Part shown: in pieces, positions 16,499 to 23,793 of the stretch
How the letters are laid out: every line of letters starts with the position of its first letter
Numbering within the stretch: the first letter of the stretch is position 1
The notes under the pieces: generated by a model
What the model was told of the DNA's origin: nothing
What the model saw: the letters and a program-made list of their open reading frames with translations, nothing else
Databases searched by the model: none
Program-made: the position numbers and the translations under genes
Source of the DNA: an uncultured Acidobacteriota bacterium
GTDB lineage: Bacteria; Acidobacteriota; Blastocatellia; RBC074
Direction: 5' to 3'
Assembly: GCA_903862855.1 (NCBI GenBank)
Contig: CAIOZW010000287.1
Location: 1-33,503, forward strand
DNA: 33,503 nucleotides

Positions 16499-17635
16499 AT
16501 GAAAAGACTGCTTGCAAGAGCGCTGATGTCTGGCGCAATCTTTCTGACTGGTAGCAATTTTATTCAGGCCCAGGACCCCGATGCCAACCTGGTCGATGAG
16601 GTCATTGCGCGGGTCAACGGTGGCGTGATCATGCGTTCATCGTTTGAATCCTCGCAACGCGACATACTTGAAGAGCTGAAGAAGCAGGGTCTGAAAGGCG
16701 ACGATCTGGAGAAGAAGTTCAGTGAATGGAAACCGCGCATTCTTGATGAACTGATCAGCACCCAGCTTCTGGCGCAACGGGCGAAGGATCTCTCAATAAA
16801 TGTCGACGCCCAGGTCAACCAGCAGTTGCTGCGAATGATGAAGGAGAACAACTGTGAGTCCCTCGAGTGTCTCTCGCAGAAGATGCGTGAAGCCAACTAC
16901 GACATCGAGGAGGTCAAACGGATCATGGCCGAGAACTTCTCGAAGGATGCCGTGATCGGACGTGAAGTCTATGGTCGCGTCTACCAGCAGTTGACCGAGA
17001 AGGACAAGCGGGACGCCTACGAGAAGAACAAACAGTTCTTTACCGAGCCGGGTGAACTGACCCTGAGCAGAATCTTTATTGCTTTCGGCAAGGATCAGGC
17101 GCAGGCGGCAGCCCGGACCGAAGAGGTGTTGAAGCAGGCCCGCAGCGGAGCGATCGAGTTCGGTACTCTCGCCGAGCGCTATTCTGACGACGAGCTTGGC
17201 CGCAAGAGCAAGGGGGTAATCGGCGTAATCAAGATCCCGGATCTCGCCCCGACAGTGCGCGAAGCGGTCGAGAAGGCGGCCGCAGGTACAATCACCGATC
17301 CGGTCAAACTTGAGAACGGTTTCTACATCTTCCGGATCGATCAGCGAAAAGATCCGGTCGCCCTCCCATTCGAGGACGAGAAGGTTCAGGATGCGATCGG
17401 TCGCTACCTGGTCAACCAGAAGTCAGAGAAACAGATCGATGAGTATCTTGCCAAGCTGCGGGATGAAGCCTTCATCGAGATCGATCCGCGCTTCCAGTTT
17501 GAAAATTCGAAGGTCAAGTCAGCGCAGATCAAGCGTGTTCCATACATAGAAGAGAAAGAGAGAAAGAAGCTCGAAAAGGAGCAGGCCAAAGAGCGTAAAG
17601 AGGCCGCCAAAAAGCGGGCGAAGGAGATGAACTGA
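16499..17635 (+). CDS. SurA-like periplasmic chaperone/peptidyl-prolyl isomerase
   Basis: This 378-residue protein has a signal peptide cut near FIQAQ. A SurA N-domain follows (VDEVIARVNGGVIMRSSFE, LDELISTQLLAQRAKDLSI), then one parvulin domain (LTLSRIFIAFG, FGTLAERYSDDELGRKSKGVIG, ENGFYIFRIDQR). The C-terminal 30 residues are a highly charged Lys/Glu tail, probably a helix, that is not part of canonical SurA. Two Cys in NNCESLECL could form a disulfide. ATG 16499 is preferred; an in-frame ATG 12 bases upstream is possible. The gap to the preceding PpiC gene is 77 bases, so the tandem pair is probably one operon. E. coli SurA has two parvulin domains; this has one. Confidence 0.87.
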   Translation: MKRLLARALMSGAIFLTGSNFIQAQDPDANLVDEVIARVNGGVIMRSSFESSQRDILEELKKQGLKGDDLEKKFSEWKPRILDELISTQLLAQRAKDLSINVDAQVNQQLLRMMKENNCESLECLSQKMREANYDIEEVKRIMAENFSKDAVIGREVYGRVYQQLTEKDKRDAYEKNKQFFTEPGELTLSRIFIAFGKDQAQAAARTEEVLKQARSGAIEFGTLAERYSDDELGRKSKGVIGVIKIPDLAPTVREAVEKAAAGTITDPVKLENGFYIFRIDQRKDPVALPFEDEKVQDAIGRYLVNQKSEKQIDEYLAKLRDEAFIEIDPRFQFENSKVKSAQIKRVPYIEEKERKKLEKEQAKERKEAAKKRAKEMN

Positions 17636-17700
17636 GGGTCTGACCTGGAATAGCCCGACCTTTAGATTGCTCCTTGATCTATCTTAAATTGTTCCAGGTT

Positions 17701-17737
17701 GGCAGGAGACCTCTTTCTTGAAGCGAGGTCTTCTGCC
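17701..17737 (+). terminator. 13-bp hairpin after the SurA-like gene
   Basis: GGCAGGAGACCTC pairs with GAGGTCTTCTGCC (one G-U) around an 11-base loop, 66 bases after the stop. No T-tract follows. It probably marks the end of the chaperone operon. Confidence 0.55.
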
Positions 17738-17791
17738 GCTCACTGACAGTCCGAATCGTGGATTACGTGTTCTATCCTGAGATATAGATTG

Positions 17792-17815
17792 CGAAGCCAA
17801 TTTCGAAGCTAATTA
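17792..17815. repeat. Imperfect 12-bp tandem repeat upstream of the YhaM-like gene
   Basis: CGAAGCCAATTT is followed directly by CGAAGCTAATTA (10 of 12 bases equal). It lies about 100 bases before the start codon and may be a regulatory site or a chance duplication. Confidence 0.4.
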
Positions 17816-17914
17816 AAGATAATGGCATCCTGCCACTGACCTGCTTGCGTGCCCCGTCAAATGCCGACCGCGTCGGATCAGCGCCAGACTCCTGCAATGC
17901 CGAGAAGATAATTT

Positions 17915-19024
17915 ATGGAAAAGATCTTTATTGATCAGTTGAAGGCCAATCAGACGATCAGCAGCACCTTTCTGGTCAAATCGAAAGAACTGCGGAACAA
18001 GAAGACTGGAGGACAGTTTGCCCTGATCACCCTGGCCGACAAGACTGGAGACATCGTCGGGCAGTGGTGGGACAATTTCGAGGATTCGATCGACACGTTC
18101 GACCGGGATGACATCGTCTTTGTGCGCGGTCAGGTCAACTCCTATCGGAATCATCTGCAGATCTCGATCCATCGGATGCGCCCCTGTCAGGCACAGGAGG
18201 TCGACCTGAACCACTATTTCCCAACGACCCGTTTCAAAGTCGAGGAGATGTTCCGGGATCTGATGGGATATGTTGCAGAGTTTCGGAATCCCTGGCTGAA
18301 ACAATTGCTGGAGAAGATCTTTGCCGACCCGGAGACAGTCCGAAAGTTCAAGCGGGCGCCAGCCGCAAAGACGATGCATCATCCGTATCTGGGGGGATTG
18401 CTTGAACACAGCCTCTCACTGGTCAGGCTCTGCCGGTTCATGGGCAGCCACTATGAAGGAATCGATGTCGATCTGCTGGTCACCGGAGCGATCCTTCATG
18501 ACTTCGGGAAGATCGACGAGCTCTCATATGAGCGTGCTTTTGGATACACCAATGAAGGGCAGATGATCGGGCACCTGGTGATGGAGACGATCTTCGTTGC
18601 TGGAAAAATCGGGGAGATCGAGGGATTTCCGGATGATCTGCGGCGCCATCTTCTTCACCTGCTGCTGACGCATCACGGAAAGCTGGAGTACGGTTCACCA
18701 AAACTGCCGTCGACGCCAGAGGCGCTGCTGCTGGCCATGCTGGATGACCTTGATTCGAAGGTTGAGGCGATGCAGCGGTTGATGAACGATCCGCTCTCGG
18801 CAGGTGACTGGACAAGAATCTCGCCGATGTTTGAGCGTCCCATCTACCGCCGGCGGACCCTCGAGTTGGGTTTAGAGACCGGGAGTGCCGCGAAGGAGAC
18901 CAGGCCGGAAGAGGCGCCTCCGGCAGGACAGGCCGGAAGGACCGTCAGCTTCAACACACCTTTCGCAAGCCTGGCCGGACAGGCCAGCCCCGTCGAAGGT
19001 GAAGTAATGAAGACTGATAAATAA
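17915..19024 (+). CDS. yhaM: YhaM-like 3'-5' exoribonuclease (OB fold plus HD domain)
   Basis: The 369-residue protein has the YhaM layout. An N-terminal OB-fold nucleic-acid-binding domain covers about residues 10-95 (SKELRNKKTGGQFALITLAD, IVGQWWDN, VFVRGQVNSY). The metal-dependent HD phosphohydrolase domain follows, with HHPYLGGLLEHSL (His155, His156, His165), AILHDFGKIDEL (His195-Asp196) and a later HLLLTHHGKLEYGSP. In Firmicutes the enzyme degrades RNA and single-stranded DNA from the 3' end. About 50 C-terminal residues rich in Ala, Gly, Pro and Glu extend beyond the usual ~314 and look disordered. The chosen ATG starts MEKIFIDQL, as in the family. Confidence 0.88.
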   Translation: MEKIFIDQLKANQTISSTFLVKSKELRNKKTGGQFALITLADKTGDIVGQWWDNFEDSIDTFDRDDIVFVRGQVNSYRNHLQISIHRMRPCQAQEVDLNHYFPTTRFKVEEMFRDLMGYVAEFRNPWLKQLLEKIFADPETVRKFKRAPAAKTMHHPYLGGLLEHSLSLVRLCRFMGSHYEGIDVDLLVTGAILHDFGKIDELSYERAFGYTNEGQMIGHLVMETIFVAGKIGEIEGFPDDLRRHLLHLLLTHHGKLEYGSPKLPSTPEALLLAMLDDLDSKVEAMQRLMNDPLSAGDWTRISPMFERPIYRRRTLELGLETGSAAKETRPEEAPPAGQAGRTVSFNTPFASLAGQASPVEGEVMKTDK

Positions 19025-19117
19025 GTGGTCTGGCCATCAGAATTCTTGAAAGGGCGGCACGGTTGAGGCAAGCTACCAAGGTAATCTTATGTTGAATCGG
19101 GAGGCATCAGTATCTTT

Positions 19118-19744
19118 ATGATATCCGGAATCTTATTGGCGGCCGGCGAATCTTCGCGAATGCAGGGAGCATTCAAGCCGCTTCTCAAGTGGGGCAAGCG
19201 GACGGTGATCGGCGAGTGCGTCCACCAGTTGCGCAATTCAAAACTGGACGACATCTTCGTCGTGCTTGGCCATCGTGAAGCCGAGATACGCCCTGGTCTG
19301 GCCGGGACAGGAGTACAGTTCGCGATCAATCGTGACTATCGGCGTGGAATGCTCACCTCGATCAAGACCGGACTGGCGATGCTCGGTCCGAATTCAGACG
19401 CGTTTATGCTGGCATTGGTCGACCAGCCGATGATTGGCACGGCCGTCATCAATACTCTCATCGAGGCGTTCGAGAAGGGTGAGAAGGGAATTGTCGTTCC
19501 GACGTGGGAAGGACGCTGGGGCCATCCGGTCATTGTCAGTACGGCATATATCGATGCCATTATGCAGATCGATGACGATTCACCTGAAGGAATGCGTGGA
19601 TTTCTGCAGGCGAATCGCGGTGATCTGCTTGAAGTTCCAGTCGAGACCAATACGATTGTCGAAGATATCGATCTGCCGGAAGACTATGAGCGACTGAGCG
19701 GCCAGGTCAAGCCAATCTACGAATTCCACAAGTGGCATCCCTGA
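19118..19744 (+). CDS. MocA/MobA-like nucleotidyltransferase (molybdenum-cofactor type)
   Basis: A 208-residue single-domain NTP-transferase fold. It opens with the nucleotide-binding signature GILLAAGESSRMQG then KPLLKWGKRTVI, and continues with the metal-site LALVDQPMI and GRWGHPVIV, all usual for MocA-type cytidylyltransferases that make the molybdopterin cytosine dinucleotide cofactor of xanthine-dehydrogenase-type enzymes. No such enzyme is in the window. The molybdoenzyme present, MsrP, uses plain molybdopterin, so a link between them is not expected. GGGAGG lies about 13 bases before the ATG. Related nucleotidyltransferases with other sugar or polyol substrates cannot be excluded. Confidence 0.8.
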   Translation: MISGILLAAGESSRMQGAFKPLLKWGKRTVIGECVHQLRNSKLDDIFVVLGHREAEIRPGLAGTGVQFAINRDYRRGMLTSIKTGLAMLGPNSDAFMLALVDQPMIGTAVINTLIEAFEKGEKGIVVPTWEGRWGHPVIVSTAYIDAIMQIDDDSPEGMRGFLQANRGDLLEVPVETNTIVEDIDLPEDYERLSGQVKPIYEFHKWHP

Positions 19745-19765
19745 AACCACCACACTTCCACCATC

Positions 19766-19805
19766 CCCGGTCGGCCAGGAGACTCGACCACTCTGGCCGA
19801 CCGGG
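19766..19805 (+). terminator. Perfect 13-bp GC-rich hairpin after the MocA-like gene
   Basis: CCCGGTCGGCCAG and CTGGCCGACCGGG pair perfectly around a 14-base loop, starting 21 bases after the stop. No T-tract follows. A very stable RNA end structure. Confidence 0.6.
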
Positions 19806-19815
19806 CGATCAAGAC

Positions 19816-19824
19816 TTATCCACA
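19816..19824 (+). promoter_or_regulatory. Lone consensus DnaA box
   Basis: TTATCCACA matches the bacterial DnaA box at 9 of 9 positions. There is only one copy and no origin genes nearby, so it is at most a titration or regulatory site; a 9-mer also occurs by chance in a window this long with fair probability. Confidence 0.3.
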
Positions 19825-19988
19825 GAATCGTTAGATCGGTGACATACCTCCATCTTGCCTCCCGTCCGGGTGGTTGCTACCATCAAAAACTTGTTTATTG
19901 ACTGCCGTTCAGCGACCGGAGAAGGTTCTGATCGATTGAATGGTTCGATTCGTCATCATTGCGGAAGAGATACAGGAAAAAGATCATC

Positions 19989-21443
19989 ATGGCCTATTCA
20001 GATCTGCGCGATTTTATCAAGGTTCTCGAAAAGAACAGGGAGTTGAAGAGGATCACGATGCCGGTCTCGAGTGATCAGGAGATCACTGAGATCACCGATC
20101 GGGTGAGCAAGGCGGGGGGACCGGCGCTGCTCTTTGAGAATGTCGATGGAGGACGCATCCCGGTGTTGATCAATGCACTGGGAAGCAAGCGCCGTATGGA
20201 GTTGGCGCTGGAGGTCGACAATGTCGAGGATGTTGCGGCACGCCTGACCGATTGGCTCGATTTCAAATCCCCCGAAGGACTGCTGGAAAAGGTGAAGATG
20301 CTTCCCAAACTGGCAGAGCTTGGAAAGTATTTTCCGCGTGAGGTCAAATCAGGTCCATGCCAGGAGGTGATTCTGAGAGAGGGCGAGTTCAACCTGCTCG
20401 ACCTGCCGGTTCTGAAGTGCTGGGAGGCGGATGGTGGGCGTTTCATCACCTTCCCGATGGTCTTCACGAAAAATCCGCGTACCGGCAAGCGTAACTGTGG
20501 AATGTACCGGATGCAGGTCTATGACGAGAAGACGACCGGTATGCACTGGCAGATCCACAAGCATGGCGCCGCACACCAGCGCGATCTCGAGAAGCAAGGG
20601 TCAGCCCGGATGGAGGTGGCAGTGGCCATCGGTGCCGAGCCGATCACCAACTTTGCCGCAACGCTGCCACTGCCAGATGATCTCGACGAGATGATCTTTG
20701 CCAGTTTTATTCGCGAGAAGCCGATCGAGATGGTCAAGTGTGTCTCGGCTGATCTGGAGGTACCGGCGACGGCCGAGATCATACTTGAAGGATATGTCGA
20801 CCCGGCTGAGCGGCGGATCGAGGGTCCGTTCGGAGACCATACCGGTTTCTACACACTCGAGGATTCCTATCCGGTCTTTCACGTCACAACGGTGACCCAC
20901 CGCAAGAACCCGATCTACCAGACGACGATCGTCGGTCGACCTCCGATGGAGGACTGCTACATGGGATGGGCGATCACCCGGATCACCATGCCGGTTTTGA
21001 AGAGGCAGTTCCCGGAGATTGTCGACATGAGTCTTCCATTTGAGGGGGTCTTTCACAACCTGATGCTGGTCTCGATCCGCAAGCAGTATCCCGGACACGC
21101 ACGGAAGATCATGAATGCGATCTGGGGACTTGGTCAGGCGATGTTCACCAAGTGCATCATTGTCGTCGATGACGATGTCGACGTGCAGAACCCGAGCGAG
21201 GTCGCCTGGAAGGTGCTCAACAACATCGATCCGGAACGGGACATCCAGTTCACGATGGGCCCGGTCGATGTTCTCGACCACGCCTCACGTCAACCGGGTT
21301 ATGGATCGAAGATGGGCATTGACGGTACACGTAAATGGAAGAACGAAGGCTTCGACCGGCGCTGGCCACGCGAGAACCAGACCAGCGCCGAGATCAAGGA
21401 GCTCGTCGATTCGAAGTGGAAGAAGCTTGGTCTGCCGGGCTAA
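19989..21443 (+). CDS. ubiD: UbiD-family prenylated-FMN-dependent decarboxylase
   Basis: The 484-residue enzyme has the full length of UbiD, the reversible decarboxylase that acts on 4-hydroxy-3-polyprenylbenzoate or related aromatic acids in quinone synthesis. It starts MAYSDLRDFIKVLEKN, as family members do; a TTG 30 bases upstream is less likely. Characteristic stretches are PRTGKRNCGMYRMQVYD (about residues 164-180, cofactor and metal binding), MHWQIHKHG, IGAEPITNFAATLPLP and EGPFGDHTGFYTLED, with Glu278 and Asp283 in the acidic catalytic pocket. The flavin prenyltransferase UbiX is not in the window. In a menaquinone-based organism it may act in the futalosine pathway or on other aromatic acids. 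The stop overlaps that of the convergent cupin gene. Confidence 0.92.
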   Translation: MAYSDLRDFIKVLEKNRELKRITMPVSSDQEITEITDRVSKAGGPALLFENVDGGRIPVLINALGSKRRMELALEVDNVEDVAARLTDWLDFKSPEGLLEKVKMLPKLAELGKYFPREVKSGPCQEVILREGEFNLLDLPVLKCWEADGGRFITFPMVFTKNPRTGKRNCGMYRMQVYDEKTTGMHWQIHKHGAAHQRDLEKQGSARMEVAVAIGAEPITNFAATLPLPDDLDEMIFASFIREKPIEMVKCVSADLEVPATAEIILEGYVDPAERRIEGPFGDHTGFYTLEDSYPVFHVTTVTHRKNPIYQTTIVGRPPMEDCYMGWAITRITMPVLKRQFPEIVDMSLPFEGVFHNLMLVSIRKQYPGHARKIMNAIWGLGQAMFTKCIIVVDDDVDVQNPSEVAWKVLNNIDPERDIQFTMGPVDVLDHASRQPGYGSKMGIDGTRKWKNEGFDRRWPRENQTSAEIKELVDSKWKKLGLPG

Positions 21444-21790
21444 CCCCGGCGCAGATAGTCGTCCGTGCCATCGATCCAATCGCGGCGGGGCGGGCTGAAG
21501 ATATCCAGACCGCTAAAGTCCTCCTCTGCAACAGCCGAATGTGGGACATTGGAAGGGATCTGGAGCAGCTCCCCCGCCCGGACGATCAACTCCTCGCCGC
21601 CGACATTGAACCTCAGCGATCCACTGACACAGTAACTGAACTGTTCACTCTCATGCTGATGGGTCGGAACGACCGCACCTTTCTTCATCGTGATAAAGGC
21701 CAGTGTGATCTGCTCGCCGTTGAAAAATTTGCGCCCGAAATATTCGGTAACCTGCTCCTCAGGGATCTCGTGAAGTTTGTGATGAATCAT
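21440..21790 (-). CDS. Small cupin-domain protein
   Basis: A 116-residue single cupin barrel. Motif 1 is GAVVPTHQHESEQFSYCVSG (residues 38-57) with His44, His46 and Gln50 where many cupins have Glu; motif 2 is PSNVPHSAV with His84. These would hold one metal ion. Family members of this size are isomerases, dioxygenases or sensors, and the substrate cannot be inferred. The ATG at 21790 is chosen over one 21 bases upstream because GGAGGAG lies 5-6 bases before it. The gene converges on ubiD and their stop codons overlap in the bases CTAA. Confidence 0.85.
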   Translation of the reverse strand: MIHHKLHEIPEEQVTEYFGRKFFNGEQITLAFITMKKGAVVPTHQHESEQFSYCVSGSLRFNVGGEELIVRAGELLQIPSNVPHSAVAEEDFSGLDIFSPPRRDWIDGTDDYLRRG

Positions 21791-22041
21791 ATCGTCTCCT
21801 CCGGCGGCCAATATAACGGGAGATCATGAAAGACGCAAAAGTTGATTGAGATTAATTATTCGACACAGACTGTTTTTCACACTCGTCACTCTGTCTGATC
21901 TCCGCACCGTTCCAATCGGCCGACTCCACCTGACCGCATAATCATTGTTACGAGCTGCAGACTCTTTTTTCCTTGTGGGATGGGAATTGGTGGCCGAGTC
22001 TCCCGTTATTCTCCTCTGCAGACACAATTTGTGGAGAGGGA

Positions 22042-22860
22042 ATGAGGGGAGTCAGTGGCATGAAGAAACCGAAAGATATTGAAAATGTGGTTGAACTGGA
22101 CGAATCCGGTGATCAGTCGGGTACGGACGGCCAGGAAGGTGAAAAAGAAAGAGAGACGGACAGTGAGGTGATTCATCGACCGGATGGCGTTCAGATCGTC
22201 ACCAAACGGCGTGTTGAACTCTCTATGCCGGGTGGCCTCGACAATCAAACTCAAGACAACTGTTCTATCGATGATGACGAAGATGCACAGCGTCGCCGCA
22301 TTGCCCGTTTAAGGATGGAGGCCGAAGCATTGAGTGGTGAACATTTCGCGAGCGCGGGGATCGAGCAGCTGCCGGCCGATATTGAGGAGTCTTTCTGGAG
22401 ACAGATCATTGCCTATGAGACTGCCGAGCCGACCGATCTCTTCAAACTGCTGACCGATGGCGGTGTCTCTCTTCCACCGCCAGTGATGGTTAGCGAAGAA
22501 CACATTGCCGATCGTCTCTGGGAAACGATCTATTTTCTCTCCAGCTACGGCTGCTACATCGAAAATACCGACCACCTCAGTGACCGAGAGCTCTACTCTC
22601 TGCTCTGGGAAGAGTTACTGCATACGCCGGCCATCCTCTTTCCTGACGATCCCAATTATGCCTACCATATCGATACGATCGGTAGCGGCAGTGAAGAGGA
22701 TCAGCAGATCTATCTGACCTACTATGCAGATGAGGAGGATCGTCGTCACTGGCTGATGAAATGGCCTGAAGACCGTCTGCCGGCAAGGATCCCACTCCCC
22801 TATGACCGCGATCGCCTGCTGCCCCGTCCTTACCTGCAGCGCACCGAACAGCTGATGTAA
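22042..22860 (+). CDS. Acidic protein of unknown family
   Basis: I do not recognise this 272-residue protein. The first ~80 residues are rich in Glu, Asp, Lys and Gly and look disordered (DESGDQSGTDGQEGEKERE); then comes a helical, aromatic region. Distinctive strings are ESFWRQIIAYE, ADRLWETIYFLSSYGCYIEN, LSDRELYSLLWEELL and YAYHIDTIGSGSEEDQQIYL, and it ends with a Pro/Arg-rich tail. There is no signal peptide or membrane helix from this start, so it is probably cytoplasmic. GGAGAGGG sits about 5 bases before the ATG at 22042; ATG 22060 also has GGGAG upstream. Composition and length make it a real gene. It is flanked by long non-coding stretches, so it is probably monocistronic. Confidence 0.75.
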   Translation: MRGVSGMKKPKDIENVVELDESGDQSGTDGQEGEKERETDSEVIHRPDGVQIVTKRRVELSMPGGLDNQTQDNCSIDDDEDAQRRRIARLRMEAEALSGEHFASAGIEQLPADIEESFWRQIIAYETAEPTDLFKLLTDGGVSLPPPVMVSEEHIADRLWETIYFLSSYGCYIENTDHLSDRELYSLLWEELLHTPAILFPDDPNYAYHIDTIGSGSEEDQQIYLTYYADEEDRRHWLMKWPEDRLPARIPLPYDRDRLLPRPYLQRTEQLM

Positions 22861-23250
22861 TGTCTATGGCAGATTACGATCAATACCAACTGAATCTTGC
22901 CATATAACGAGCCAAAGACGACGGAAGACAACCAACCAATACCCATCCCATATTCGAATCGACCTGTTATCGTCCCCACTTTCGGCCGACAGATCAAGAT
23001 GAGTTCTGCGGACCGATCGGATTAATTATTCTCATATCCAGAGCGAATCGATCAGATACCGGGCATTTTCGTGAATTAATTGGATGGCCAACCCCTTAGA
23101 ACTGCAAGTGCAAATAAAATGGTTGATTCTCAACCCAACCGCTGGTAAATTACGTCAGAATTGTCCCTTGCCCTGACTGCACTTATCTCACTGGCTTATT
23201 CAACTGATTAAAAACACACCCATTGATGTGCCCTGGATTGTGAGCGTCCC
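22861..23250. other. Intergenic stretch without a gene
   Basis: These 390 bases between the acidic-protein gene and the acetyltransferase hold the hairpin listed above and AT-rich patches (GATTAATTATTC at 23020-23031, GAATTAATT near 23073). AAGTGCA near 23107 and TGCACTT near 23180 form a distant inverted repeat. I see no protein-like frame or RNA gene. Confidence 0.5.
22865..22904 (+). terminator. Hairpin directly after the unknown acidic-protein gene
   Basis: TATGGCAGAT pairs with ATCT and GCCATA across one bulged T (10 bp, loop 19 bases), starting 4 bases after the stop. No T-tract follows. Confidence 0.45.
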
Positions 23251-23793
23251 TTGAAAGTTAACTACACACAATATGTAATTGAAACGAACCGTCTCCGATT
23301 GCGTCGAATGACCATCAATGACGCCCGATTCGTCCTTGCGCTGCTTAATGAGCCATCATTTCTGCAGAACATTGGCGATAAAAAGGTCAGGTCGCTTGAA
23401 GACGCACGGTCTTATCTGATCCAGGGACCGATGGCAAGCTATCGTCGGCATGGATTTGGGCTCTATGCGGTTGAGAGAAAAGATTCGAAGGCCGTCATGG
23501 GGATCTGCGGGCTGGTCAAACGAGACGGCCTGGAGGATACCGACCTTGGATTTGCCTTTCTGCCGCCATACTGGGGAAAGGGGTATGCCGTCGAGGCAGC
23601 CTCAGCTGTGATGAAAGAGGCGCGGGAAGAGATCGGTCTGCGTAAAGTAGTCGCGATCACTGTCCCCGAGAATCACCGCTCGATCCGGGTGCTTGAAAAG
23701 GTCGGGCTTCGCTTTCAGAAGATGATCAGACTCTCTGAAGAGGGGGCAGCCTTGCGACTCTATTCAAGAGCGCTCAGCAACGTAATTTCTTGA
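23251..23793 (+). CDS. GNAT-family N-acetyltransferase (RimJ/RimL-like)
   Basis: This 180-residue protein has the GNAT fold used to acetylate N-terminal amines or small molecules with acetyl-CoA. The opening IETNRLRLRRMTINDA is the usual RimJ/RimL-like beginning. FLPPYWGKGYAVEAASAVMK carries the acetyl-CoA pyrophosphate loop (motif A; Gly-Lys-Gly-Tyr), and VPENHRSIRVLEKVGLRF is motif B. The start appears to be TTG at 23251, because no ATG or GTG lies in frame upstream and the first internal ATG would delete the first strand. No clear ribosome site is seen. Its stop overlaps the TTG start of the next gene in the bases TTGA, so the two are probably translationally coupled. Confidence 0.85.
   Translation: MKVNYTQYVIETNRLRLRRMTINDARFVLALLNEPSFLQNIGDKKVRSLEDARSYLIQGPMASYRRHGFGLYAVERKDSKAVMGICGLVKRDGLEDTDLGFAFLPPYWGKGYAVEAASAVMKEAREEIGLRKVVAITVPENHRSIRVLEKVGLRFQKMIRLSEEGAALRLYSRALSNVIS

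Noticed and set aside
17813-18409. 198-residue minus-strand frame opposite the YhaM-like gene
   Set aside because: Shadow of a strongly supported coding sequence; the GC bias at third positions explains the open frame.
19816-19824. DnaA box as evidence for a replication origin
   Set aside because: Only one box is present, with no AT-rich unwinding region and no dnaA, dnaN or gid genes nearby.
20601-21281. 226-residue minus-strand frame inside ubiD
   Set aside because: Antisense shadow, rich in Asp, His and Arg as typical of complemented codons, with no family motif.
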